From: Flavobacterium sp.
Lineage (GTDB): Bacteria; Bacteroidota; Bacteroidia; Flavobacteriales; Flavobacteriaceae
DNA: 64,000 nt
NCBI GenBank assembly: GCA_030151255.1
Contig: JASLED010000092.1
Span: 38,276-102,275, forward strand
Direction: 5' to 3'
Part shown: piece by piece, positions 42,661 to 51,851 of the stretch
Position numbering within the stretch: position 1 is the first letter of the stretch
Layout: every line of letters starts with the position of its first letter
Program-made: the position numbers and the translations under genes
The notes under the pieces: model-generated
Told to the model about the DNA's origin: nothing
Seen by the model: the letters and a program-made list of their open reading frames with translations, nothing else
Databases searched by the model: none

Positions 42661-43640
42661 TACTTCTTCGGTTTATACTTTGATTTTTCAAATAATTCTT
42701 TCGCATTTGTATTTAAAAGCTCCTGCAAAGTTACATTATTATTTTCCATATACGAGCGCACAATTTGCCAACCCACCCAAGCACCAACTCTACCCGGAGA
42801 TTCATTATCTATATCCAAATAAAACTTACTAAATGGTGATGGCTCTATAAATCTTACAACCAACTTATTGTCTGTATCAAAAAACAATTGATTATCTACA
42901 AAATAGCGCCAAACCTGACTTTCATTTGCTATACACCAATTTAACTGATCTTTAGAATATGTAATGATATTTTCTTTTGGTACATTTGGCAATAACATTT
43001 CTTTTGCATACAAAATTTTACCTTGCTCTATCATTGCATCTAAAAAAGTTCTGTTCATTGTACGAGGCATTTTTTGCACAATAAAACTTTCTGCCATATC
43101 TGGTAAAATTTGACTTTTCTCAAAGGTTGCTCTCGTATATTCAGGAAAACCTTTATAAAAACGATGAGGTTCTCCTAAATAAGTATCTAAGCTTACGAAG
43201 GCTAAAGTATCGGCATAAATAGCCTTTGCCGCCACATCTACTTCAGAAATCACAGTAATTACTTTCTTATGATCAGACTCTTGCGGATAATAATATTTTA
43301 TATGCTTAAAAAGTTTTATTAAATCTTCTGGTAAAGTTCCAAGATCAGCATATTGCAACATTACTTCGTTATACAACTCTGTAAACAGCGTATCTTGCTT
43401 TTTTGCTAACCATTCTTGATCAGATACACCATACGGAAATAAGTAAGGATATTTGGTTTTTACTTGATTAAAATCCTCATTTTTAATTTCATAGAAATCT
43501 TTATCAAATCGTTCGATTGATATTTCCATCGGCACATTTGCTATTTCTGCCTCTATTTTTCCTTTTGAATCTCCACAGCTTACAGCAAAAAAACTGGCTA
43601 CAACCGCTATTGGAAGATATATTTTACTAATTTTGAACAT
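42660..43640 (-). CDS. gldB: Gliding motility lipoprotein GldB
   Basis: A 326-residue lipoprotein, essential for gliding in F. johnsoniae. The signal peptide ends in a lipobox AVSCGDS (Cys22). The recognisable body includes ISIERFDKDFYEI, YPYLFPYGVSDQEW, the zinc-protease-like but non-catalytic stretch PDMAESFIVQKMPRTMNRTFLDAMIEQGK, and SPGRVGAWVGWQIVRSYMENN near the C-terminus. Co-transcribed with gldC and divergent from nadE, the same arrangement as in other flavobacteria. This is the strongest indication in the window that the organism belongs to the gliding, T9SS-bearing flavobacteria. Confidence 0.94.
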   Translation of the reverse strand: MFKISKIYLPIAVVASFFAVSCGDSKGKIEAEIANVPMEISIERFDKDFYEIKNEDFNQVKTKYPYLFPYGVSDQEWLAKKQDTLFTELYNEVMLQYADLGTLPEDLIKLFKHIKYYYPQESDHKKVITVISEVDVAAKAIYADTLAFVSLDTYLGEPHRFYKGFPEYTRATFEKSQILPDMAESFIVQKMPRTMNRTFLDAMIEQGKILYAKEMLLPNVPKENIITYSKDQLNWCIANESQVWRYFVDNQLFFDTDNKLVVRFIEPSPFSKFYLDIDNESPGRVGAWVGWQIVRSYMENNNVTLQELLNTNAKELFEKSKYKPKK

Positions 43641-43671
43641 ATTAAGTTTAAATCTTTTTGTTGATTTTTGA

Positions 43672-43679
43672 CAAATATA
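43672..43679 (-). promoter_or_regulatory. -7 box for gldBC
   Basis: The minus strand reads TATATTTG, matching TAnnTTTG, 32 nt upstream of the gldB start. Confidence 0.5.
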
Positions 43680-43713
43680 AAAAGAAGATAAACATTACGA
43701 TAACATTTTTTAG

Positions 43714-44517
43714 ATGCCTAATAAAAACTTTCAAACAGCTGCGGTTAGTCAGCATATCATAAATTGGTTAAAAGATTATGCTTTAGCAAGTGGCATAAAA
43801 GGTTTTGCTATTGGGATTTCTGGCGGAATTGATTCTGCTGTTACCTCAACGCTTTGTGCCTTAACAGAATTGCCATTATTATGTGTAGAAATGCCTATTC
43901 ATCAGGCAGAATCTCAAATTACTAGAGCCAAAGAACACATTGATTTCTTGAAAAAAGAATTTAAAAACGTATCTTCAATTACCACAGATCTAACACCAAC
44001 ATTTGAAACCTTAAAAATGGCTCTTCCTATTTCGGAAAATGAAGCAATTTTAAATCTAACTTTAGCCAACACAAGAGCTCGTTTGCGTATGACAACACTT
44101 TATTATCATGCTGGTTTAAACGGATATTTGGTGGTAGGAACAGGTAATAAAATTGAAGATTTTGGTGTAGGTTTTTTTACAAAATACGGAGATGGCGGAG
44201 TAGATATTAGTCCAATTGCTGATTTATTGAAATCGGATGTAAAACAAATTGGTGAGTTTTTGGGTGTTCCTAAAAGTATTATTCAAGCAAAACCTACAGA
44301 CGGATTATTTGGCGATGATCGATCTGATGAAGATCAGTTGGGCGCTAATTATGATGAATTAGAGATAGCAATGATTAATTTTGAACAAGGAAAAACTGCC
44401 GCTGATTTTTCGGGAAGAGAAAAAGAAGTTTTTGAGATTTACACTCGCTTAAACCGAATTAATCAACATAAAATCAATCCAATTCCAGTTTGTTTAATAC
44501 CTAAAAATCTTAAATAA
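43714..44517 (+). CDS. nadE: NH3-dependent NAD(+) synthetase
   Basis: A 267-residue cytosolic enzyme of the last NAD biosynthesis step (amidation of deamido-NAD). The PP-loop motif is GISGGIDSAVTS (about 27-38). Other family signatures are TLANTRARLRMTTLYYHA, VGTGNKIEDFGVGFFTKYGDGGVDISPIADLLKSDV split across the middle, and the lid PTDGLFGDDRSDEDQLG. There is no N-terminal glutaminase domain, so ammonia is the nitrogen donor. It is followed after 3 nt by a small lipoprotein gene. Confidence 0.95.
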   Translation: MPNKNFQTAAVSQHIINWLKDYALASGIKGFAIGISGGIDSAVTSTLCALTELPLLCVEMPIHQAESQITRAKEHIDFLKKEFKNVSSITTDLTPTFETLKMALPISENEAILNLTLANTRARLRMTTLYYHAGLNGYLVVGTGNKIEDFGVGFFTKYGDGGVDISPIADLLKSDVKQIGEFLGVPKSIIQAKPTDGLFGDDRSDEDQLGANYDELEIAMINFEQGKTAADFSGREKEVFEIYTRLNRINQHKINPIPVCLIPKNLK

Positions 44518-44520
44518 CTT

Positions 44521-44988
44521 ATGCTGAAAAAAATAATTGCATTTACTTGTTTTACGTTGTTAATTAGTAGCTGTAATGTAGAAATCAATCAGAATGATCA
44601 AATAATCTATACAGAAAACTTAGAGCAATACGGGTGCTATAATACTCCTTATTCTATTTATGTGTCTGACATATCCTTTTATAAAAATCATTTTACTGTA
44701 ATTACAAACAGAATAGATTATCTAACAGATGTAATAGGGTCATGCAATTACCATGCAATTGATTTTAGTAAAAATGATTTAATTATTGGCGAAGTATTCA
44801 CAAATTATAATATAACAGGAATCAATTATACTTATAGTAAAAACAGATACAATGAATATACGCTTCAAGTAGATTTATTGGAAAATAGAAAAGGCATAGG
44901 AAGAAATGTAACCTATCATGCCATTGTTCCAAAACTTCATCCTTCTGATGTTGTTTTTGTAGACATAAGATCAATTTATCCGTACTAA
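44521..44988 (+). CDS. Small lipoprotein of unknown function
   Basis: A 155-residue protein with a short lipoprotein signal peptide (MLKKIIAFTCFTLLISSC, lipid-Cys18). The mature part is rich in Tyr, Asn and Ile with alternating beta-strand character (TENLEQYGCYNTPYSIYVSD, ITNRIDYLTDVIGSCNY) and two further Cys, at about residues 40 and 77, that could form a disulfide. I do not recognise a family. It is 3 nt downstream of nadE, so it is presumably co-transcribed, and ends at a strong terminator. Gliding or envelope function is possible from location but unsupported. Confidence 0.65.
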   Translation: MLKKIIAFTCFTLLISSCNVEINQNDQIIYTENLEQYGCYNTPYSIYVSDISFYKNHFTVITNRIDYLTDVIGSCNYHAIDFSKNDLIIGEVFTNYNITGINYTYSKNRYNEYTLQVDLLENRKGIGRNVTYHAIVPKLHPSDVVFVDIRSIYPY

Positions 44989-45026
44989 TAAAAAAGATTC
45001 TCAATAATAAATTGAGAATCTTTTTT
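44987..45026. terminator. Bidirectional terminator between the lipoprotein gene and dnaG
   Basis: Stem GATTCTCAAT (44996-45005) / ATTGAGAATC (45011-45020), extended by A- and T-runs on each side, with a 5-nt loop. Confidence 0.85.
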
Positions 45027-45027
45027 A

Positions 45028-47004
45028 TTATATTCTAAAACGAGTGGTTACTTGCCCTAATCTTTTCGAAAATGTATTCATTAATATGGTATAATCCATT
45101 ATAATACTCAAAATTTCAAAAGCTCTATCTTGCTCTGCTCCTGGCAAACTACTTTTATATTTTTCAATAATAGAATTTACCAAATACATTCTAAGCGTAA
45201 GAATTGTTTCGGACGCATATTGACCAATTCCATCCTTTTTTTGCTTTACAAATATATTTTGAGATTCCCATTTATGTAAAGCTTCTTTTTCTTCTTCCAT
45301 CAAAATATTTGTTACCTGCAAAGACATTTCCTGATCTAAGCGTTTCAAATACGCTTCCAAACTCCAAGTATTTTGATGATAATAATTAATGATATCATTA
45401 TACAAATGCTTGAACACTGGATTGGTTAACTGCACTTCATCTTCTTGCAAACTCAAATAAATTCGCTCATATACTTTTTGTTCTATCTTTTGCTCTACTT
45501 CAATAATTTCGTCATCATCATTTGTCTGAAATACCAATTCTATAAATTGTTCTTGTTCATTTCCGTACAACAACAAAATCTCGATAATGCGTTTTTCTAG
45601 TAAATAAAGCGCATCAACACTTTGATTAATTTGTTGTTTTTCAGCATATACCACTTCCATTTGCTTTCGCTCTTGGACATATTTTTTATTGGCATCGGCC
45701 AATTCTTTTTGGCTAATTTGAGCTAGAGAACTAAAAATTACTTCTTCAGAAATATCCATAATTCGGGAACATTCCTGAATATAAATTTCTCTTTTAATTT
45801 GATCAGGTATTTTAGCAATGCTTGCTACCATATCGCGAATAAGCTCTGCTTTTTTGATAGGATCGCCTTTGGCATCTTCCATCAAAGAATTTGCCTTAAA
45901 ACGAATAAAATCGGTAGCATTTTCTGCAAAATAGCCTTCTAATTCTTGTAATGTATGTTTTCGTGCAAAACTATCCGGATCTTCACCTTCTGGCAACGGA
46001 CAAATTCGCACATTCATACCTGCTTCTAAAATCAAATCTACTCCTCGAAATGAAGCTCTGATACCTGCCGCATCTCCATCAAATAACATGGTGATATTTT
46101 GGGTTAAGTGACTAATCAATCGTATTTGATCGGGTGTAAGCGCTGTTCCTGATGAGGCTACTACGTTTTTAATACCTGCTTGATGCATTTGAATTACATC
46201 TGTATAGCCTTCTACTAAAAAACAATTGTCTTTTTTAGCTATATATTGCTTAGCATGCGATATTCCGTAAAGTACTTTGCTCTTGTGATAAATATCGCTT
46301 TCGGGCGAATTTAAGTATTTAGCTGCTTTTTTGTCATTAGTTAAAATTCGTCCACCAAAGCCAAGCACACGCCCAGACATACTCTGGATAGGAAACATTA
46401 CTCTGCCCTTAAAACGGTCAAAGCGTTTATCTTCTTTTACAATTGTAAGTCCGGTTTTTTCTAAATATTCTAACGAATAACCTTTTTTAAGTGCTGCTTC
46501 TGTAAAAACATCCCATTTATCTGGAGAATATCCAAGTCCGAATTGCTTTATTGTTTCTGTTGTAAATCCCCTTTCTTTGAAATAAGATAATCCAACTGAT
46601 TTGCCTTCATCAGTTTCTAATAAAGTATCTTGAAAGTAATTTTTTGCAAATTCAGAAACGATAAACATGCTTTCCTTTTCGTTGAGTTGCTCTTTCTCGG
46701 CATCAGTTTGTTCGGTTTCTTCAATTTCAATACCATATTTTTTTGCTAAATATCGAATGGCTTCTGGATACGAAAAGTGTTCGTGTTCCATTATAAAAGT
46801 AATTGCATTACCACCTTTGCCCGAACTAAAATCTTTCCAAATTTGTTTTACGGGCGATACCATAAACGATGGCGTTTTTTCGTTTACAAAAGGACTCAAT
46901 CCTTTATAATTTGCTCCTGACTTTTTCAGATTGACAAAATCGCCAATAACCTCCTCTACTCGAGCAGCGTCAAAAACAGCATCTATGGTATTTTTAGAAA
47001 TCAT
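45028..47004 (-). CDS. dnaG: DNA primase
   Basis: A 658-residue primase that makes RNA primers at the replication fork. The TOPRIM core is clear (VEGYTDVIQMHQAGI, LFDGDAAGIRAS, PLPEGEDPDSFAR), preceded by RFKGRVMFPI and GFGGRIL, and a helical C-terminal helicase-binding domain (about 430-658). The N-terminal CHC2 domain is present by sequence (LKKSGANYKGLSPFVNEKTPSF, shortened here), but every zinc ligand is replaced: E. coli C40, H43, C61 and C64 correspond to S37, V40, D58 and S61. The fold seems kept without metal. A -7 box lies 18-25 nt upstream. Confidence 0.94.
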   Translation of the reverse strand: MISKNTIDAVFDAARVEEVIGDFVNLKKSGANYKGLSPFVNEKTPSFMVSPVKQIWKDFSSGKGGNAITFIMEHEHFSYPEAIRYLAKKYGIEIEETEQTDAEKEQLNEKESMFIVSEFAKNYFQDTLLETDEGKSVGLSYFKERGFTTETIKQFGLGYSPDKWDVFTEAALKKGYSLEYLEKTGLTIVKEDKRFDRFKGRVMFPIQSMSGRVLGFGGRILTNDKKAAKYLNSPESDIYHKSKVLYGISHAKQYIAKKDNCFLVEGYTDVIQMHQAGIKNVVASSGTALTPDQIRLISHLTQNITMLFDGDAAGIRASFRGVDLILEAGMNVRICPLPEGEDPDSFARKHTLQELEGYFAENATDFIRFKANSLMEDAKGDPIKKAELIRDMVASIAKIPDQIKREIYIQECSRIMDISEEVIFSSLAQISQKELADANKKYVQERKQMEVVYAEKQQINQSVDALYLLEKRIIEILLLYGNEQEQFIELVFQTNDDDEIIEVEQKIEQKVYERIYLSLQEDEVQLTNPVFKHLYNDIINYYHQNTWSLEAYLKRLDQEMSLQVTNILMEEEKEALHKWESQNIFVKQKKDGIGQYASETILTLRMYLVNSIIEKYKSSLPGAEQDRAFEILSIIMDYTILMNTFSKRLGQVTTRFRI

Positions 47005-47021
47005 AATTTACTTTTCTAATA

Positions 47022-47029
47022 CAAAGATA
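47022..47029 (-). promoter_or_regulatory. -7 box for dnaG
   Basis: The minus strand reads TATCTTTG, matching TAnnTTTG. It directly follows the T-run of the terminator of the upstream operon. Confidence 0.5.
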
Positions 47030-47066
47030 AAAAAAGAAGTTGCTTTATGTAAAAACAACTTCTTTA
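47030..47066 (-). terminator. Terminator of the ECF-sigma operon
   Basis: 10-bp stem with core AAGAAGTTG (47034-47042) / CAACTTCTT (47056-47064), 13-nt loop, followed by a T-run on the minus strand. Confidence 0.75.
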
Positions 47067-47089
47067 TGAAATAAAAACTTACAACTTTA

Positions 47090-48280
47090 CTACTGTTTTA
47101 ATGCTTTTTTTTCGAGATCTCTCAAAATAGCTTCTTCTTTTATGGTTAATGGCCTAATATTTCTATTTTTCCAAAACTCTGTTTTATAATTACTTTTGTT
47201 GCTATAAAGTTCTATATACGGATGTGTTTTAGGATCGAGCATTGGCGCATCTAGAATAACCTGATCTACAATAATATCTCTTGTAAAATCGAGATTCATT
47301 TCTGCTTTTCCAACTATTTTTAAATCAAAATTTACACGAACCACTCCGTATTTTAGTTGAGTGCCTTTTTCGGATTGATTAAATACAATGTGTCGTTCTA
47401 AATTCCACACTTTCATTTTTATTAAGCCTAATAAGCTTTTTTGCAAAGGTTTTTGATTGGCAAAATATTCTATTTTATAAGCTAAAACTTTAGTTCTGTC
47501 TTCGTCAAAAACAACATATCCTTTATAATAATATTCTGTTTTATCAGAAGAATCGAACTCCAAAACAATTCTATTTTGATTATCAACGCCGCGTTGCATT
47601 TTTGTTACGATTTGATATTTTTTCTTATCTTTTATAATCTTCAAAATCGTTTCTGTGTCTGTGATGCTATTTAGAAAGTTGCGCAAATCGCCCGAACCTA
47701 CAACACTTAAAGATTCTTCGAGCGTTTCATCTTTATAAAATTCTTCCTTAGAAATAAATGCACGATGTTCTCTAATATCCACCACAGCTTTTTTACCTGG
47801 TTTTGCAATATAAAAATCAACCAAACCATCGGCAACATTTACTGTATTTCTGTTGATGATATTAAACTCTCGCATGTAGGTTTTATACAATTCACCTTTT
47901 TTAAGTGAATTGTGCATTGCCAAAAGCGCCGGACCAAAGGTATCTTTCAACGATTTTTTAAATACAACGATTTCTTCTAACTCATTGGTAATTGGCTCCA
48001 ATTCGATTGATTTACTATTTGCCAAATCAACTTTTATTGCTTTGTAATTGATATGGTTTAGTAGCAGTCCGTCTTCTTTTTCAGAAATATTAATTACATA
48101 TTTTCCTTCTTTATTTGTAAGCACAGATTCGTTAAGTGAAAGATCGCTAACAACAACACCTTCAATACCAGTTTGTGTTGATTTATCTATAATTTTTCCT
48201 GTAATTTCTTTCTTTTGGGCAAAAAGAACAGCAGATATTACTGAAAATAATAAAATGAGAATGTGTTTAGATGAAATCAT
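47090..48280 (-). CDS. Exported protein with CarboxypepD_reg-like domain
   Basis: A 396-residue exported protein. Signal peptide 1-21 (ending AVLFAQ), a CarboxypepD_reg-like beta-sandwich at about 22-95 (KEITGKIIDKSTQTGIEGVVVSD is its hallmark start, here cut short), then about 300 residues without a family I recognise, rich in beta strands and charged residues (MKVWNLERHIVF, KYGVVRVNFDLKIVGKAEM). Such proteins in Bacteroidota often have an outer-membrane or periplasmic role related to the cell surface. It is the last gene of the ECF sigma operon, 19 nt after the barrel gene, so it is probably part of the same envelope-response regulon. Confidence 0.75.
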   Translation of the reverse strand: MISSKHILILLFSVISAVLFAQKKEITGKIIDKSTQTGIEGVVVSDLSLNESVLTNKEGKYVINISEKEDGLLLNHINYKAIKVDLANSKSIELEPITNELEEIVVFKKSLKDTFGPALLAMHNSLKKGELYKTYMREFNIINRNTVNVADGLVDFYIAKPGKKAVVDIREHRAFISKEEFYKDETLEESLSVVGSGDLRNFLNSITDTETILKIIKDKKKYQIVTKMQRGVDNQNRIVLEFDSSDKTEYYYKGYVVFDEDRTKVLAYKIEYFANQKPLQKSLLGLIKMKVWNLERHIVFNQSEKGTQLKYGVVRVNFDLKIVGKAEMNLDFTRDIIVDQVILDAPMLDPKTHPYIELYSNKSNYKTEFWKNRNIRPLTIKEEAILRDLEKKALKQ

Positions 48281-48299
48281 AGTCCTCGACTGTATTAAA

Positions 48300-49442
48300 T
48301 TATAAATCTACCCTTAAACCTAACGACCATACGTTTTGTTTTACGTCGTTATTTTTGAAAAGTGGTGTTAACTCATATTGAAATTGAAGTGCAAAAGCAG
48401 CATAACCTACATAAGCTCCCACTCCGTATCTAGTTTTTTCGATTGAAAGATTAGAATACTTTTCTACTCTATATCTTGCTTCATCATCTTTGTAATGATA
48501 GATTTGTTTTCCTCGGTTATCTGCAAAGTTTACATAACCACCAATTCCCATTCGCCAAGTAGATTCAGAGATAAAATAATTGCGTCCTGTTTTTTCATCT
48601 GTTCTTTTTTTACCAAAATCAAACTCTAAATAAACTGGAATTTGAAATGAATTGGCCGCTAATCTCGATTTGGTAAAACGATCGTCATAATCTGATAAAA
48701 CAGTTTGCCCATCTACCACTTCAAAATAACGTTGGCCAGTTGGCTTTAAGCTATTATATTCCCAGCCTATTCCGTACTTTAGATATAATAAATTACTGTT
48801 TTTCAATATTCTTGTTTTAAGGAGAAAACCAAACTGAGCATGATTGGATGGCATATAACGAATATCTGAATTAGCAAAAGCTCCATCAGTAGCCAAATTT
48901 GTTATCCCATAGGTAATAAACATTTTGAAAGCATTTCTGCGTTCTCCTAAATAATTACTATCCGTTTTACTTTTATCGCCAAAATTCTTTCCAATCTGAA
49001 TACTTGTTAATTTTGTTGTATCAGTCATTGTTAGATATTCGCCATTTTTCATTGCAAAATCTACTCGATTTTGAATCATATTTGTAAGACTATCTTGCAA
49101 TTTGGCAACTTTTGCTTCAATATTTGTAGAGGCATCTTTTGCATATTTATTTTTATAGGCAGATGCTGCATCTTCGCTTATTGCATTCTGATCAATTAAA
49201 TTATTTATAGAATCTACTTTTACTCGTAGGTTTTGCTTTTCTTTTACAGTTATGTTTTGTATTTCTACTGCAATTTCGCTTACCTTATAATCAAATTCTT
49301 TAAATGATTTTTCTGTGCTTTTGGTAACTTTATTTTTTTCGTTTATTTCTTTTGACACTTTTTCAACTACAATTTGAGCCGAGACAGGTGTTGCTAACGC
49401 AGTTGAAATAACTGCTATGATATACTTAAATTTATTTTTCAT
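48300..49442 (-). CDS. Outer-membrane beta-barrel protein with N-terminal coiled coil
   Basis: A 380-residue exported protein with signal peptide (about 1-23, ending VSAQ). Residues 24-145 are a charged helical region with coiled-coil character (KSTEKSFKEFDYKVSEIAVE; VAKLQDSLTNMIQNRVDFA). From about 165 on there are alternating aromatic beta strands (FKMFITYGIT, AQFGFLLKTRIL, LLYLKYGIGWEY, TWRMGIGGYVNF, YGVGAYVGYAAFALQFQYE) ending in Leu, as expected for a small barrel. The start overlaps the end of the anti-sigma gene by 11 nt. The helical part could reach the peptidoglycan or periplasm. No function can be named. Confidence 0.75.
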   Translation of the reverse strand: MKNKFKYIIAVISTALATPVSAQIVVEKVSKEINEKNKVTKSTEKSFKEFDYKVSEIAVEIQNITVKEKQNLRVKVDSINNLIDQNAISEDAASAYKNKYAKDASTNIEAKVAKLQDSLTNMIQNRVDFAMKNGEYLTMTDTTKLTSIQIGKNFGDKSKTDSNYLGERRNAFKMFITYGITNLATDGAFANSDIRYMPSNHAQFGFLLKTRILKNSNLLYLKYGIGWEYNSLKPTGQRYFEVVDGQTVLSDYDDRFTKSRLAANSFQIPVYLEFDFGKKRTDEKTGRNYFISESTWRMGIGGYVNFADNRGKQIYHYKDDEARYRVEKYSNLSIEKTRYGVGAYVGYAAFALQFQYELTPLFKNNDVKQNVWSLGLRVDL

Positions 49443-50070
49443 ACTTGCTATTTGAAATGTCTACAACAACTTTTTTAGTTGTTTCATAAATCTTTTTTAA
49501 CTTAGTTTCTCTATATTCTATTTCTACCTCACCTTCTACTTGTTTTAATAGCTTATTGCTATCAACAACAATACGATTGTTTGTTTCAATTTTTTCGATG
49601 ATAATAGGAATTAGTTTAGATGTTGCTAATTCTGCATCTTGCGTTACTTTAGCTTTAGAAGTATCTTTTATGGTATTAATTTGTGCTATTCTAGATTCTT
49701 CATAATGAGAATTTTTTATTACATCTTTTTCTTTGTTATAAACAGTTATTTGATTGTTTGATTCATTTTTTTCCTCAACAACATCATTTTGGATTATTTC
49801 TTCAGCATCAACTACAATGATTTCTTTCATTGGACTTGTTAATTGATCTTCTATATTATTAACTGCTGATGGGAGTAACATCCAAGCAATAGCGCCGCCA
49901 ACCAAAAAACATGCTGCTAAGCTTAGCCATTTTTTATACGCTATTTGCTTTTCTTGCTTTTCTTCTTGTCCCAATTGTTGCGCTAGTTTTTGCCAAGCTG
50001 CATCAGAAGGAGTAATCTCTCGGTCTTCTAACTGTTTCTTCCAATTTTTTTCTATTTTACCCCATTCCAT
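49432..50070 (-). CDS. Putative anti-sigma factor
   Basis: A 212-residue single-pass membrane protein. A cytoplasmic N-terminal part (about 1-46, with ITPSDAAWQKLAQQLGQEE, resembling the anti-sigma segment of Bacteroidota proteins), one helix (LSLAACFLVGGAIAWMLLPS, about 49-68) and a charged periplasmic part of about 140 residues. The gene overlaps the end of the ECF sigma gene by 19 nt, the usual sign of a sigma/anti-sigma pair made in fixed ratio. It lacks a zinc-binding HxxxCxxC motif. Assignment rests on topology and position rather than a clear domain match. Confidence 0.7.
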   Translation of the reverse strand: MEWGKIEKNWKKQLEDREITPSDAAWQKLAQQLGQEEKQEKQIAYKKWLSLAACFLVGGAIAWMLLPSAVNNIEDQLTSPMKEIIVVDAEEIIQNDVVEEKNESNNQITVYNKEKDVIKNSHYEESRIAQINTIKDTSKAKVTQDAELATSKLIPIIIEKIETNNRIVVDSNKLLKQVEGEVEIEYRETKLKKIYETTKKVVVDISNSKYEK

Positions 50071-50624
50071 AAACCTCTTTTTTTAAGATTATTCAATTGA
50101 TTTTTCAATAATTTTCTCGCTAGAGAAAGCTGTGATTTTGAAGTTCCTTCGTTGATTTGAAGCATTTGTGCTATTTCATTGTGTTTTAATCCTTCTAATG
50201 CAAATAAATTAAACACCATTCTGCAACCTTCAGGTAAATCGTCAATTAAGATTTGAATGTCTTCTAATGATAAATTATCTTGATAATCTTCTACTTCATC
50301 TTCGGTACCTACAACAACATCGTCTAAATAAGTTAGTTTTTTCTGTGCTCTTAAAAATGATATAGATTCATTTATCATTATGCGTCTTACCCAGCCTTCA
50401 AAACTTCCTTTTCTTTCGTATTTATCAATTATTGTAAAAACTTTCATAAAGGCAGTAATCATTACGTCTTCGGCATAATGTATATCGTTGATATATTGTC
50501 TGCAAACGCTTAACATTTTACCCGACAACATTTGATATACCTCATGCTGTGCTGTGCGTTTACTGCACCGCAAATCATCTAAATAATCTTCAGGTTTTTT
50601 GGGATAAAGTTTTATCAATTTCAC
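50052..50624 (-). CDS. ECF sigma-70 family RNA polymerase sigma factor
   Basis: A 190-residue ECF sigma factor. Region 2 (about 25-95) contains YAEDVMITAFMKVFTIIDKYERKGSFEGWVRRIMINESI, with the DNA-melting segment shortened here, and region 4 (about 125-180) has LPEGCRMVFNLFALEGLKHNEIAQML and GTSKSQLSLARKLL, the -35-binding helix-turn-helix. It heads a four-gene operon (sigma, anti-sigma, barrel, CarboxypepD_reg protein) that probably answers envelope stress and is autoregulated. The 227-nt upstream region contains an inverted repeat, CTAATAAA/TTTATTAG, but no clear TAnnTTTG box, consistent with transcription by its own sigma factor. Confidence 0.9.
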   Translation of the reverse strand: MKLIKLYPKKPEDYLDDLRCSKRTAQHEVYQMLSGKMLSVCRQYINDIHYAEDVMITAFMKVFTIIDKYERKGSFEGWVRRIMINESISFLRAQKKLTYLDDVVVGTEDEVEDYQDNLSLEDIQILIDDLPEGCRMVFNLFALEGLKHNEIAQMLQINEGTSKSQLSLARKLLKNQLNNLKKRGLWNGVK

Positions 50625-50851
50625 GTCTTTTAGTGTTGCTAATTTCTACTATTTAACCAGAACTACGCGTATGTTCTACAAAATAGTTAGAAAAACATTT
50701 CTAATAAATTATAATATCTTTTATTAGCAACATGACGGAATTAATAATCGTCAAAATAAGTAGTATAACTCCTTTCATAAAAATAGTTTTAAGGTTCATC
50801 TATTACATAGACGCAACTATTTGCAAAAGGTTGTATGAAAAATAAAAAAAA

Positions 50852-51832
50852 TTATTTTTTTCTTTCAATTACATAATTCACCATTGTAATTAAAGATTCT
50901 TTGTAGGATGAATTTGGAAAATCGGCAAGTAATTGAAGTGCTTCTTGCTGATACATGTTCATTTTTTTTGTAGCGTAATCTAACCCGCCTGCTTCTTTTA
51001 CATAAGCAATAACTTCTTTTACTCGGCGTTTATCTTCGTTGTGATTTTTTACGGAATTTATAAGCCATTTACGTTGATCTTTATTGGCTGTATTTAGCGC
51101 ATAAATTAACGGCAAGGTCATTTTTTGTTCTTTAATATCAATTCCTGTTGGTTTTCCAATTGGTCCGTCAGTATAATCAAATAAATCATCTTTTATTTGA
51201 AACGCCATTCCAATTACTTCTCCAAATTTGCGCATTCGCTCAATTAAATCAGCGTTATCGGGTTGCACCGAAGCAGCGCCCAACGCACAACAAGCCGCAA
51301 TTAATGTTGCTGTTTTTTGACGAATAATTTCGTAATAAATATCTTCTGTGATATCTAATCGACGTGCTTTTTCAATCTGAAGCAATTCTCCTTCACTCAT
51401 TTCTCGAACTGCTACAGAAATAATTCGAAGTAAATCAAAATCGCCATTGTCAATAGAAAGTAATAATCCTTTAGACAATAAGTAATCGCCTACCAAAACA
51501 GCAATTTTATTTTTCCATAAAGCATTTAATGAGAAAAATCCACGACGTTTGTTGCTATCATCAACTACATCATCATGTACCAATGTAGCGGTATGAATAA
51601 GTTCTATTACAGAAGCACCTCTATACGTTCGTTCGTTTACTTCTGCGTCGCCCATCATTTTTGCAACAAGAAACACAAACATTGGGCGCATTTGCTTTCC
51701 TTTTCGGTTAACAATATAGTACGTAATACGATTTAATAACGCCACCTTTGTAGCCATTGATTTATGAAACTTTTTCTCAAAAAGTTCCATCTCCAATTTT
51801 ATAGGTTCTTGTATTTGCTGTACTATATTCAT
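50852..51832 (-). CDS. Polyprenyl (octaprenyl-type) diphosphate synthase
   Basis: A 326-residue all-helical trans-prenyltransferase that lengthens isoprenoid chains, probably for the menaquinone side chain. The first Asp-rich motif is HDDVVDDSNKRRG (about 84-96, DDxxD with Arg pair) and the second is QIKDDLFDY (about 216-224); GKQMRPMF near 48 is the IPP-binding region. The residues upstream of the first motif (TATL) are small, allowing a long product. It lies 19 nt downstream of rlmN and is likely co-transcribed with it. Confidence 0.92.
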   Translation of the reverse strand: MNIVQQIQEPIKLEMELFEKKFHKSMATKVALLNRITYYIVNRKGKQMRPMFVFLVAKMMGDAEVNERTYRGASVIELIHTATLVHDDVVDDSNKRRGFFSLNALWKNKIAVLVGDYLLSKGLLLSIDNGDFDLLRIISVAVREMSEGELLQIEKARRLDITEDIYYEIIRQKTATLIAACCALGAASVQPDNADLIERMRKFGEVIGMAFQIKDDLFDYTDGPIGKPTGIDIKEQKMTLPLIYALNTANKDQRKWLINSVKNHNEDKRRVKEVIAYVKEAGGLDYATKKMNMYQQEALQLLADFPNSSYKESLITMVNYVIERKK

Positions 51833-51851
51833 TAACTTCTATCTGATTTAG

